Below, one piece after another: positions 40,176 to 47,922 of a stretch of 64,000 nt of DNA. The notes under the pieces were generated by a model. The model was not told where the DNA came from. It worked only from the letters and a program-made list of their open reading frames with translations, and searched no databases. The position numbers were made by a program, and so were the translations under genes. The stretch is from JACDAN01 sp963842235. Lineage in GTDB: Bacteria; Actinomycetota; Thermoleophilia; Gaiellales; Gaiellaceae. The stretch spans positions 434,001 through 498,000 of the forward strand of contig CAWJFT010000001.1 of the NCBI GenBank assembly GCA_963842235.1. Direction: 5' to 3'. Within the stretch, counting starts at the first letter, position 1. Each line of letters begins with the position of its first letter.

Positions 40176-40738
40176 GGGCCGAGCGCCTTCAGCGCCTGCC
40201 AAAAGCGTGTCTTCGCCGCCTGCTCGTCGAGCGCGGCGTCGATGTCGGGAACAAAGAGCGCTTCGATCGTCGGGGTCCACTGCTGGAGCTCGCCGGTGCG
40301 GTCCTCGAGCTCGCTGGAGAGCGGGAAGTCGAGCGAGTTGAGAAAGACGAGCGCCTCGGCGCCCATGACGACCACCAGCTTGGGCTGGACGATGTGGAGC
40401 TCACGTGTCAGCCACGAGGCGGCCTGCTCCTCGTCGCCGCCGTCGAACTTGAAGCAGTTCGTGCCGTACACGGCCATCGGGTCGACGTGGAGGCGCTGGA
40501 GGGACTTGAGGATTGCCTGTCCGGCGCGTCCGTAGAAGGCCACGCCCTCCTGGATCTCCGAGTGCTGCGGCCGGAACTTGAGCAGCAGGACGTCGGCAAG
40601 CGGGTGCCCGGATCCGAGCGCCGGCACCCGGCCCTCGTCCGAACGCCTGATCTCGTCACCGAGATCGTTGATCTCCGTGATCGCCTTCTTGAGGTAGCGC
40701 TCGTGGATCTCGTCGGTGGGCACTGGCACAGGCGGCAT
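40148..40738 (-). CDS. Divergent uracil-DNA glycosylase superfamily protein
   Basis: 196 residues. The protein aligns by pattern with family-4-like UDGs: VPALGSGHPLADVLLLKFRP in place of the usual 'VFVGEAPG' strand, FYGRAGQAILKSLQRLHVDP for the 'PFVGRAGQLL' helix, VYGTNCFKFDGGDEEQAASW for 'NVVKCRPP', and PKLVVVMGAEALVFLNSLDF for 'ivalGa.A'. The catalytic GEAPG stretch and the iron-sulphur cysteines of family 4 are missing, leaving only one Cys. It may have lost glycosylase activity or changed specificity. First gene of a unit with two membrane proteins. Confidence 0.75.
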   Translation of the reverse strand: MPPVPVPTDEIHERYLKKAITEINDLGDEIRRSDEGRVPALGSGHPLADVLLLKFRPQHSEIQEGVAFYGRAGQAILKSLQRLHVDPMAVYGTNCFKFDGGDEEQAASWLTRELHIVQPKLVVVMGAEALVFLNSLDFPLSSELEDRTGELQQWTPTIEALFVPDIDAALDEQAAKTRFWQALKALGPWWAELPPY

Positions 40739-40753
40739 GGACAGGGTTCTCCT

Positions 40754-42487
40754 CTAGCGGACCCTTTCCTTGACCTGGGCCTTCCACTTCAGCGCCTGCA
40801 GGTACGCGAGCGAGCGCGGGCGCCGGAGGATCTCCGCAGAGCGCAGACTGACGAGGAACTCTTCCGGATCGCGGAACGCCCGCATGCGCAGGCCGCCCGT
40901 CCCCAGCCCCTGCAACACGTGCGCGTCCGACCCCGCGCCCATGGTCAGGTTGTACTTGCGGGCAAAGCGCAGCGCCTCGTCGTTGTACTGCTCGAAGAGG
41001 AGCCGCGCGTTGTACACCTCGAAGACGTCGATGTCGGCCAGGTGCTTGTGCAGGGTCGCGGCGTCCGGAATCGAGTGCATGCGGTCGAAGGGGTGAGGGA
41101 GGTAGACGAGGCCACCCTGCTCGCGGATCGCCGCGATCGTGTCCCCGAACGAGAGCCCACGCGGAATCTCCTGTTGCAGGTAGAGGCCGATGACCTCGCC
41201 CTGGCCCGCTGTCTTGATCTCCTCGCCGGGGATCACGGTCAACGGCCGATCGCGGCCGAGCTCGACCGCCTCGAGGGCGCCCCCGAAGGCGTTGTGGTCG
41301 GTGACCGCGATCGCGCCGAGCCCTTCCTCCTCGGCGCGGTCGAGCAGCTCCGCAGGCTCGACGAGGCAATCGTGGGACCACAACGTGTGCATATGGAGGT
41401 CACAGACGATCCACGGCCGGTTCGACAGCGGATCGTGGGCCTTCGACCTCGCGCGTCGCCGGCCCGACAGTCCTCCGTAGAGCTCGTCCAGCCGGCTACC
41501 GAGCTCGGCGAAGCTCTGGGCCTCGGCAAGTCGACGCGATTCCTCCTGTGCGCTCGAGCGCAGCTCGTCGTTCTCGGCCAGGCGGGCAAGCTGGGCGGCG
41601 GCCAGGGCCGGCTGTTCCGCGACTCCAGGCGGCGCTGCGACTGCGTTGCCGGCCGCGCGGGCCTCCAGCTCGAGACGCGCGAGCCCGTCCATGCCGGGCA
41701 CGAAGATCTGGGACTCGTTGAGGAGCGGCGCCCGCGCCGCGCCGGAGACGGCCGTTCGGACGCGGACACGACCCCGGAGCGAAGGCGGAATCGAAGGCCT
41801 TCCCGACAACGGTTTCGTTCGCAGCAGGACGAGCTCCCAGTCCGGCAGCTCCTTGAAGACGGAGATCACTGCGCGCGTCAGCGGGCGCTCGCCCACCCGC
41901 CATTCGCAGACGGCGAGCTTGCGCTTGTCGCCAGGGGCAAAGAGGCTCGTGTCGACCCCGAGCGGAACGACGTCGTACTCGCCGGGGAAGCGGGCATCCG
42001 CCGCCGCGGCAGTCTCGGGAGAGGTGGCCAGAAGCGCGTCGACGCGCGCGAGAAGGCGCTTTCGCTGCGTCCGGCCCGGCGGGTAGCCGAGTCGATCGGG
42101 CGAGAAGAACGTCGCGACTGCGAGCGAGCGCGTGTCGCGCAGCGCCAGGTAGGAGAGGCTCGGCAGGCCGGGCTCGAAGCCGTGGACGACCTCGAAATCG
42201 CCGCGCGCGAGCGCGAGCGCGAGATTCGCCCGGACGCCGACCGGCAATCCGATCCGGCTCCGCCGCGAGATCGGCACGGCGGGTCCGACCGCAATCACGT
42301 CCGGCCGCGCACCGTCCTGCAGCGCCCGCCGGCCCGCGAGCAGGTCCGCGGCCCGGTTGGAGGGAGCGAGGACGGTGACCTCGTGGCCGAGGTCGCGCAG
42401 CGCTCCCGCCGCCCCCGCGACGTGCTCGTTCACGTCATGCGGCTGCGACCAGGAAAAGGGCGTAACGAGGCAGATCCGGAGACCCAC
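40754..42487 (-). CDS. GT4-like glycosyltransferase fused to a PHP-domain phosphoesterase
   Basis: 577 residues from GTG 42487, with TACACT eight bases upstream. Residues 1-350 look like a GT-B glycosyltransferase of family 4: RICLVTPFSWSQPHDVNEHV (N-terminal loop), ALLATSPETAAAADARFPGE, and VPGMDGLARLELEARAAGNA (the E-x7-E-like region). After a linker, residues 360-560 are a PHP domain (VCDLHMHTLWSHDCLVEPAE, AIAVTDHNAFGGALEAVELG, IPGEEIKTAGQGEVIGLYL, YLPHPFDRMHS, GAGSDAHVLQGLG) with the metal-binding His/Asp/Glu set. Next to Ino1 it may act on inositol glycolipids; that is inference. Confidence 0.85.
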   Translation of the reverse strand: MGLRICLVTPFSWSQPHDVNEHVAGAAGALRDLGHEVTVLAPSNRAADLLAGRRALQDGARPDVIAVGPAVPISRRSRIGLPVGVRANLALALARGDFEVVHGFEPGLPSLSYLALRDTRSLAVATFFSPDRLGYPPGRTQRKRLLARVDALLATSPETAAAADARFPGEYDVVPLGVDTSLFAPGDKRKLAVCEWRVGERPLTRAVISVFKELPDWELVLLRTKPLSGRPSIPPSLRGRVRVRTAVSGAARAPLLNESQIFVPGMDGLARLELEARAAGNAVAAPPGVAEQPALAAAQLARLAENDELRSSAQEESRRLAEAQSFAELGSRLDELYGGLSGRRRARSKAHDPLSNRPWIVCDLHMHTLWSHDCLVEPAELLDRAEEEGLGAIAVTDHNAFGGALEAVELGRDRPLTVIPGEEIKTAGQGEVIGLYLQQEIPRGLSFGDTIAAIREQGGLVYLPHPFDRMHSIPDAATLHKHLADIDVFEVYNARLLFEQYNDEALRFARKYNLTMGAGSDAHVLQGLGTGGLRMRAFRDPEEFLVSLRSAEILRRPRSLAYLQALKWKAQVKERVR

Positions 42488-42513
42488 GGGGTTCGAGTGT
42501 ACGTCGAATCGCC

Positions 42514-42540
42514 CGAGGGCCGGCACGTGGCCGGCCCTCG
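42514..42540 (-). terminator. Hairpin terminator after the Ino1 gene
   Basis: A perfect 11-bp stem (42514-42524 with 42530-42540) and five-base loop between the Ino1 stop at 42551 and the GT4-PHP start at 42487. Confidence 0.75.
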
Positions 42541-42550
42541 TTGAGGGGCG

Positions 42551-44014
42551 TTACGCCTTGGCCTTGCCGCGCGACTTCCTCCGCGCGTTCTGCGCGATGA
42601 AGCGCTCGACCGCGTCCCGGGCCTCGGCATCCGGGATCTGCTTCGGCGGCGACTTCATCAGGTAGGCGCTCGGCGCCTCCAGCGCGCCGGAGATCCCATT
42701 GTTGAGCGCCAGCTTCGCGAGCCGGACCGCGTCGATGACGATCCCGGCCGAGTTCGGCGAGTCCCACACCTCGAGCTTGAGCTCCAGGTTGAGCGGAACG
42801 TTCCCGAAGGTCGTCCCCTCCATCCGGATGTAGGCCCACTTGCGGTCGGTCAGCCAGGGCACGTAATCCGAAGGCCCGACGTGAACGTTGTCCGCGCCGA
42901 GGTCGTAGTCGAGCACGGAGGTGACCGCGGTCGTCTTCGAGATCTTCTTCGACTCCAGCCGGTCCCGCTCGAGCATGTTCAGGAAGTCGGAGTTGCCCCC
43001 GACGTTGAGCTGCATCGTGCGGTCGAGCCGGACGCCGCGGTCGCGGAAGATCTGCGTCAGCGCGCGGTGCGTGATCGTGGCGCCGACCTGTGACTTGATG
43101 TCGTCGCCGATGATCGGCAGGCCCCGCTCCTCGAACTGCTTCTGGAAGTAGCCGCCCTTGGCGATGAAGACCGGCATGCAGTTGACCATCGCGCAGCCGG
43201 CGTTCAGGACCTGCTCGGCGTACCACTTCGTCGCTTCCTCCGAGCCGACGGGGAGGAAGTTGACGACCACGTCGGTCCCCGTTTCCTGGAGGATCCGGAC
43301 CACGTCGTCCGTGTCTCCCGGGGCCTTCTCGACGACCTCGGAGAGGTACTTCCCGATGCCGTCGTGCGTCATGCCGCGTGCGACCTTCACGCCCGTCTTG
43401 GGGACGTCGGCGAACTTGTAGGTGTCGTTCGGCCTCGCCCAGATCGCTTCGGCGAGGTCCTTGCCCACCTTGTCGGTGGTGACATCGAAGGCGGCGGTGA
43501 ACTCGATATCACTCACGTGATAGCCACCGAGGTCGACGTGCATCAACCCGGGAACGAACTCGTCGGTCGGCGCGTCCTTGTAGTACTCGACGCCCTGAAC
43601 CAGCGAGTTCGCGCAGTTGCCGACGCCGATGATTGCGACTCGGACGCGGTCCTCGCTGCGAGGCGGGCTTCCGTTTGTAGATGGCATGCGTTCCTTTCTC
43701 GGGCCGGGCTCGGCAACACCGAGCCGCTCGGCCAGGATCTCGACGATCAGGTCATTGGTGCGCCGGCCGCGCTCGGCGGCCCGCGTCTGGAGCTTGTCCT
43801 TGAGCGCCGAGGGCATGCGCAAGAGCACGTCGCCGCTTCCCTTCGGAGGCGTCCCCTTGCGGCCGCTGGGCTCGAACGGGACGGCGAAGCGATCGGCGAG
43901 GATCCCGACGGCGATGTCGTTGAGACCGCGGCCTGTCCTGGAGACTTCGGCGGCCAGCCGTTCCTTCAGCTCGCCCGGCATGCGAACGAGCACGCTTGCA
44001 CTGCTAGCACTCAA
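42551..44014 (-). CDS. ino1: Inositol-3-phosphate synthase with two N-terminal ribbon-helix-helix modules
   Basis: 487 residues if translation begins at TTG 44014. Residues 110-487 are a standard actinobacterial Ino1: RVAIIGVGNCANSLVQGVEY (NAD-binding), VVNFLPVGSEEATKWYAEQV, IGDDIKSQVGATITHRALTQ and LNVGGNSDFLNMLERDRLES (active-site segments). The first 109 residues are an unusual addition: two Arc/MetJ-like modules, SVLVRMPGELKERLAAEVSR (residues 7-26) and DVLLRMPSALKDKLQTRAAE (about 62-81), each beta strand plus two helices. A start at ATG 43687 would give plain Ino1. The palindrome at 44002-44023 overlaps the start, suggesting self-repression. Ino1 converts glucose-6-phosphate to inositol-3-phosphate. 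Confidence 0.88.
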   Translation of the reverse strand: MSASSASVLVRMPGELKERLAAEVSRTGRGLNDIAVGILADRFAVPFEPSGRKGTPPKGSGDVLLRMPSALKDKLQTRAAERGRRTNDLIVEILAERLGVAEPGPRKERMPSTNGSPPRSEDRVRVAIIGVGNCANSLVQGVEYYKDAPTDEFVPGLMHVDLGGYHVSDIEFTAAFDVTTDKVGKDLAEAIWARPNDTYKFADVPKTGVKVARGMTHDGIGKYLSEVVEKAPGDTDDVVRILQETGTDVVVNFLPVGSEEATKWYAEQVLNAGCAMVNCMPVFIAKGGYFQKQFEERGLPIIGDDIKSQVGATITHRALTQIFRDRGVRLDRTMQLNVGGNSDFLNMLERDRLESKKISKTTAVTSVLDYDLGADNVHVGPSDYVPWLTDRKWAYIRMEGTTFGNVPLNLELKLEVWDSPNSAGIVIDAVRLAKLALNNGISGALEAPSAYLMKSPPKQIPDAEARDAVERFIAQNARRKSRGKAKA

Positions 44015-44029
44015 GTGCTAGCAACTATA
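44002..44029 (-). promoter_or_regulatory. Promoter and perfect 22-bp palindrome at the start of the Ino1 fusion gene
   Basis: TGCTAGCACT and AGTGCTAGCA (44002-44023) form a perfect palindrome around a CA centre, with two TGCTAGCA sites 14 bp apart. TATAGT (44029-44024 on the minus strand) is a likely -10 box nine bases before the TTG start, so the operator covers the transcription start. Confidence 0.7.
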
Positions 44030-44033
44030 CCTG

Positions 44034-44666
44034 TCAGTGGTTCCGCAGTTGGCGACGTACGTAAACGATGCGCTGGACGACCGTCAGCCATGCCGTCACG
44101 TTCAGCAGGTACACGGCCCAGGGCAAGAGACCCCATGGCGCAAGAAAGAGCCCGCTCACGATCACGAAGACGCGCTCCGCCCGGCTCCCGATGCCGACGT
44201 CACCCTTCAGGGAAAGCGCCTCGGCCCGGGCGCGCGTGTAGCTGACCAGGAAGGAACCGGCCATCGCTGCGAAGACCGCGGCCAGCGCGACTTCGTTCCC
44301 ATGGCGGGAGAAGACGAGGCCGATCGCACCGAGCATGACGGCTTCGCCGAGTCGGTCGGTGGTCGAGTCGAGGAAGGCGCCGAACGGCGTGCCCTTGCCG
44401 CTCTGCCGTGCGAGCGCGCCGTCGAGGACATCGAGCAGCGAGCCGGCCCAGAAGAGGATTGCGCCGATCCAGTACCAGAGGATCTCGTTTCGATATTCGA
44501 AGTAGACGGCGACCGCGGCGACAGCACAGATCGAGAGGCCGAGCGCCGTGAGGGCGTCAGGCGTGATCCGGGTGCGGGCGAGGCCGACGATCGCACGGCT
44601 CGCCATTCGGCGAACCCCCGTCGTGTAGCCGTCCTTGACGCGGGTCGCCGCGCTCTCGCGGGCCAC
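44034..44666 (-). CDS. CDP-alcohol phosphatidyltransferase (probable phosphatidylinositol-phosphate synthase)
   Basis: 210 residues from GTG 44666, overlapping the PAP2 gene stop (TAG/GTG). The family motif is complete: DVLDGALARQSGKGTPFGAF followed by LDSTTD, that is DxxDGxxARx8GxxxDxxxD. About five hydrophobic segments follow. The enzyme joins a CDP-diacylglycerol with an alcohol. With inositol-3-phosphate synthase just downstream, inositol phosphate is the likely acceptor, as in actinobacterial PIP synthases. The N-terminal 40 residues before the first helix include ARTRITPDALTALGL, typical of the family. Confidence 0.88.
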   Translation of the reverse strand: MARESAATRVKDGYTTGVRRMASRAIVGLARTRITPDALTALGLSICAVAAVAVYFEYRNEILWYWIGAILFWAGSLLDVLDGALARQSGKGTPFGAFLDSTTDRLGEAVMLGAIGLVFSRHGNEVALAAVFAAMAGSFLVSYTRARAEALSLKGDVGIGSRAERVFVIVSGLFLAPWGLLPWAVYLLNVTAWLTVVQRIVYVRRQLRNH

Positions 44667-45412
44667 TAGATGGGGGATGCCAAGGCTCGCACGACCACGC
44701 GCCGGTGAATCAGGAGCGCGGCGACGAGGGCGACGGCGATGCCCGCCGCGATGTCCAGCCAGAAGTGGTTCGCGGTCGCCATCACCGAGAACCAGACCCA
44801 CATCGGCCAGAGCAGCCAGAGCACTTTCAGCCAGATCGGCCGGACGAGGATTGCGAGCGTGATCCCGACGATCAGCGCGTCGGCCGCGTGCAGGCTCGGC
44901 ATCGCCGCGTAGGGATTCGAGGCCAACTGAACGAGCGTCGAGCCGTGGTTGGGCGTGCCCATCCCCGCCAGCGTGTCCACGAATCCGACCTCGGGGAACA
45001 TCCGCGGCGGCGCGGTCGGAAGCAGCACGTAGCCAAAGAGCCCGATCACGTTCGCCAGCATGAGCACGTTGCGGAACTTGATGAAGTGCTCGTAGCGGCG
45101 GAAGTAGACCCACAGGAGGGCCAGCCCGACGACTGCGAACTGCGACAGCCAGTAGGTCCACGAAGTGAGCCGGCCGAGGACCACGTACGACTCGGTCCAG
45201 CTCTGGAGCGAGAGCTCCCAGAGCCCGGTCACCCGGCGCTCGATGTCGATCACGTCGCGACCGTTCTTGAACGCGACGGACGGGCTGCGGTCGGCGATGC
45301 CACGCGCGACCTGGTAGGCCAGGACGAACCCGAACCAGATCAGGACCTGGCGAAAAAGGTCGAGCCAACCGCGGGGGAGAACGCGGCGTTCGGCTGCGGC
45401 AACCGAAGTCAC
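44666..45412 (-). CDS. PAP2/Aur1-like membrane phosphatase or phosphotransferase
   Basis: 248 residues from GTG 45412, with TAGAAT six bases upstream. About six membrane helices. PAP2 motifs: PTAPPRMFPE (first motif region of the Aur1/Ipt1-like branch), YAAMPSLHAADALIVGI (PSxH) and VMATANHFWLDIAAGIAVAL (HxxxD). The branch with inositol-phosphorylceramide synthase-like proteins uses or makes inositol phospholipids. Its coupling to the CDP-alcohol phosphotransferase and Ino1 supports a role in inositol-lipid turnover. It is the first gene of this lipid operon. Confidence 0.85.
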   Translation of the reverse strand: MTSVAAAERRVLPRGWLDLFRQVLIWFGFVLAYQVARGIADRSPSVAFKNGRDVIDIERRVTGLWELSLQSWTESYVVLGRLTSWTYWLSQFAVVGLALLWVYFRRYEHFIKFRNVLMLANVIGLFGYVLLPTAPPRMFPEVGFVDTLAGMGTPNHGSTLVQLASNPYAAMPSLHAADALIVGITLAILVRPIWLKVLWLLWPMWVWFSVMATANHFWLDIAAGIAVALVAALLIHRRVVVRALASPI

Positions 45413-45478
45413 CGTTCGATTCTACGCAGCGAGTCGGAACCGCCGAGTTACCGAGGCGGAGCTTGTAGCAGTTGCGAC

Positions 45479-46468
45479 TTATCCGCCAATTTGGCTCATC
45501 GATCGCGACGCGCGGACAAAGCCGGGATCGTTGATCTTGTGCTTGAGCTCCTTGTGCCGTACCGCCCAGCGGAGCAGGTCGACGAGGTCCTCGTCGCTCG
45601 CTCCCTCCCGCAGCGGCGTCTTCAGGTCCCATTCACGCCGCGAGAAGAGACAGGTACGGAGCTGTCCGTCGGCCGTGAGGCGGATCCGGTCGCAGCTCGA
45701 GCAGAACGGCTCCGAGACCGGGTTGACGAAACCGATCTCGCCGGCGCCGTCGGCGAAGCGGAAGCGGCGTGCAGTCGACGACGCCTTGGCCGGGATCTCC
45801 ACGAGCGGCCAGCGCTCTTCGATCAGGGCCCGGATCTCCCCTCCGGTGAGGACGTCGTCCTCGACCCAGCGCTCGTCGGCGTCGAGGGGCATGAACTCGA
45901 TGAACCGGACGACGTAGGGCTTACGCCGGGCGAGCTCCGCGAGCGCCGGCACCTCCTCCTCCGTGAAGCCCCGGATCGCAACGCAGTTGACCTTGATCGG
46001 CCGCAGCTCGGGATGCCGCTCTGCCTCGGCGAGGCCGGCCAGGACCCGGTCCAGCGCATCGCGCCGGGTGATCTCCGCGAAGCGAACGTGGGAGAGCGAG
46101 TCCAGCGAGACGTTCAGCCTCCGGAGGCCGGCGTCGACGAGCGGCCCGGCGTAGCGATCGAGGAGCACACCGTTCGTCGTCAGCGAGAGGTCGGTGACGC
46201 CGGGGAGCTCCGAGAGCATCGAGACGAGCGTCGGCAGTTCGCGACGCACGAGCGGCTCGCCGCCCGTGAGGCGCACCTCCTCGACGCCCATCGCCGCGAG
46301 GACACGGACGACGCGCGTGAGCTCCTCGAAGCTGAGGATTTCGTCACGCCCGAGCCACTCGAGCCCTTCGGCCGGCATGCAGTAGCGGCAGCGGAAGTTG
46401 CACTTGTCCGTGACGGACACGCGCAGGCTCTTGATCTCGCGACCCCAGCTGTCGACGAGCGGCTCCAC
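45479..46468 (-). CDS. moaA: GTP 3',8-cyclase (molybdenum cofactor synthesis)
   Basis: 329 residues from GTG 46468, with TAGGCT six bases upstream. The radical-SAM cluster motif is SVTDKCNFRCRYCMPAEG (CxxxCxxC). LTGGEPLVRRELPTLVSML is the GGEP motif. The second iron-sulphur cluster lies in EPFCSSCDRIRLTADGQLRT plus a later Cys (CLFSRRE). The protein ends in GG, as MoaA must. It rearranges GTP to the cyclic intermediate of molybdopterin. No other moa gene adjoins, so the rest of the pathway lies elsewhere. Confidence 0.95.
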   Translation of the reverse strand: MEPLVDSWGREIKSLRVSVTDKCNFRCRYCMPAEGLEWLGRDEILSFEELTRVVRVLAAMGVEEVRLTGGEPLVRRELPTLVSMLSELPGVTDLSLTTNGVLLDRYAGPLVDAGLRRLNVSLDSLSHVRFAEITRRDALDRVLAGLAEAERHPELRPIKVNCVAIRGFTEEEVPALAELARRKPYVVRFIEFMPLDADERWVEDDVLTGGEIRALIEERWPLVEIPAKASSTARRFRFADGAGEIGFVNPVSEPFCSSCDRIRLTADGQLRTCLFSRREWDLKTPLREGASDEDLVDLLRWAVRHKELKHKINDPGFVRASRSMSQIGG

Positions 46469-46522
46469 GACGCAAGCCTACCCCGAGGTTTGGCGACTCA
46501 CGTCGCGCGAAACACAGAACGT

Positions 46523-46663
46523 ATGAGTGACCCAGAGGAACGCCGCGAAGAGGAGCTGCCGGAAGAGGAACGCGTGCCCCCCGAGGTCGAGGAGCCCTGG
46601 GAGGAGCACGCGCCCGAGGAGCGGCCGGCGGACCCACCAGTGGGGCCTCCCTTCACGCCCTGA
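46523..46663 (+). CDS. Very acidic Pro/Glu-rich small protein
   Basis: 46 residues from ATG 46523: MSDPEERREEELPEEERVPP, EVEEPWEEHAPEERPADPPV, GPPFTP. Thirty percent Glu and many Pro. The composition is unlike the Arg-rich shadow frames around it and the region has no other use, being between divergent moaA and convergent ROK genes. Probably a disordered acidic peptide; function unknown. Confidence 0.5.
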   Translation: MSDPEERREEELPEEERVPPEVEEPWEEHAPEERPADPPVGPPFTP

Positions 46664-46667
46664 AGCT

Positions 46668-47810
46668 CTAGCCGCGCGTCGCCACGAACACGTTGTCCAG
46701 CGCCGAGCGCAGGCCGACTGCCAGTGCGCCGGTGAGCACCGCCGCCTCGCCGAGGCTCGAGACCTCGACCTGCGGCGGGTAGGGCAGCCAGTCGGCGAGG
46801 TGCTTGCGCACGGGCTCGAGCAGGAGATCGCCGTTGGATCCGATCCCGCCGCCGAGGACGACGAGCCCGACATCTGCGACGGCGGCAATCGCCGAGATGT
46901 GGAGGGAAATGCGCCGGGCAAGCTCCGCGACAATGGCGCGCGCTCGTTCGTCGTTCTGGCGTGCGGCGGCAAAGATCGTGCGCGCCTCGGGCTGCTTTCC
47001 CGCCCCGAGCCCCGCGGCAAGCGCCGGCAGGGCCTCGGCGCTCGGGTCGAGGTCGCCCGGGATGCCCGCGAGCGCGTAGTCGACCTCGCCGGCCGCGCCG
47101 TTCCTCCCGCGATGGAGCTCGCCTCCGAGCACGAGGCCGGAGCCCATGCCCGTGCCGACCGACAGGAACGCGAAGTCGTCGACACCGCGCGCCACGCCCC
47201 GCCATTGCTCCCCGAGCGCGGCAAGGTTGATGTCGTTCTCGATCACGACCTCGAGGCCCAGACGCGCGCCCAGTTCCGCGCCGAACCGGCGCCCGCCGAG
47301 CCCGGGAACGTTGTCTGCCAGCTGGAGCGTGCCGCTTTGGCGGTCGACCACCGCAGGGACACCGACGACGACGCCGTCGATCAGCTCGGCCGAGAGACCT
47401 GTCGCCTCGACGAGCGAGTCGTGGAGCGCCGTCGCCGAGGCCAGGGCCTGCTCGGCGTCGGCCTCTGGCAGCTCGACGTCCTGGCGGACCCGAATCTCGC
47501 CGCTGAGGTCGCAGATCGCCCCACGCAGGAAGCGCGCGCCCAGGTCGAGCCCGAGGACGAGCGCCGCGTCGGGGACGGGCTCGAAATAGACCGCGCCGTA
47601 GCTCGGACCGCCCGGGCCGTTCTCCGCCTCACGGACGAGGCCGGCGTCGAGGAGCGAGCGCAGCGCGAGGGAGACCGTCGGCTTGGAGATGCCCGCGCGG
47701 CGCGAGATCTCGGCCCGGGAGATCGGCGCGAGCTCGCGAACCGCGTCCAGCACGGTCCGCTCGTTCAGGCGCTTCAGGAGCGGCGGGACGGCTCGGGGCG
47801 TGGCAGTCAT
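46668..47810 (-). CDS. ROK-family transcriptional regulator (NagC/XylR type)
   Basis: 380 residues from ATG 47810. The N-terminal winged helix is APISRAEISRRAGISKPTVS followed by LALRSLLDAGLVREAENGPG. The ROK sugar-kinase-like domain has VLGLDLGARFLRGAICDLSG (ATP-binding-like) and VENDINLAALGEQWRGVARG (END motif). The CxCGxxGCxE zinc motif common in this family is not seen. It is divergent from the sugar ABC importer operon and almost certainly its local repressor, responding to the sugar or its phosphate. Confidence 0.9.
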   Translation of the reverse strand: MTATPRAVPPLLKRLNERTVLDAVRELAPISRAEISRRAGISKPTVSLALRSLLDAGLVREAENGPGGPSYGAVYFEPVPDAALVLGLDLGARFLRGAICDLSGEIRVRQDVELPEADAEQALASATALHDSLVEATGLSAELIDGVVVGVPAVVDRQSGTLQLADNVPGLGGRRFGAELGARLGLEVVIENDINLAALGEQWRGVARGVDDFAFLSVGTGMGSGLVLGGELHRGRNGAAGEVDYALAGIPGDLDPSAEALPALAAGLGAGKQPEARTIFAAARQNDERARAIVAELARRISLHISAIAAVADVGLVVLGGGIGSNGDLLLEPVRKHLADWLPYPPQVEVSSLGEAAVLTGALAVGLRSALDNVFVATRG

Positions 47811-47851
47811 GTTGTCAAGAACACTAACCATCGACGCTGGCGACTACCAGG

Positions 47852-47880
47852 TTGACTCGCCGGTCGGAGTGCGATATACG
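47852..47880 (+). promoter_or_regulatory. Promoter of the sugar ABC transporter/GH4 operon
   Basis: TTGACT (47852-47857) and TATACG (47875-47880) with a 17-bp spacer. Flanking AGAACACTAAC (about 47819-47829) and GTTCTCTAAC (about 47894-47903) are candidate ROK operator halves on either side of the promoter. Confidence 0.65.
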
Positions 47881-47922
47881 AACACCTCGTAAGGTTCTCT
47901 AACGAGATCTGGAGGGGCCAGA

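Noticed and set aside
40394..42544. A 716-codon open frame on the plus strand
   Set aside because: It is antisense to the GT4-PHP gene. Its protein is Arg/Glu/Val-rich without domains, a common effect of high-GC third positions.
44002..44023. Possible CIRCE element near Ino1
   Set aside because: The arms TAGCACT/AGTGCTA resemble CIRCE, but the spacer is 2 bp instead of 9 and the gene is not a chaperone. Interpreted as an RHH operator.
44705..46663. A 652-codon plus-strand frame ending at 46663
   Set aside because: Antisense to PAP2 and moaA, with low-complexity sequence. Only its last 46 codons were kept as a separate small gene.
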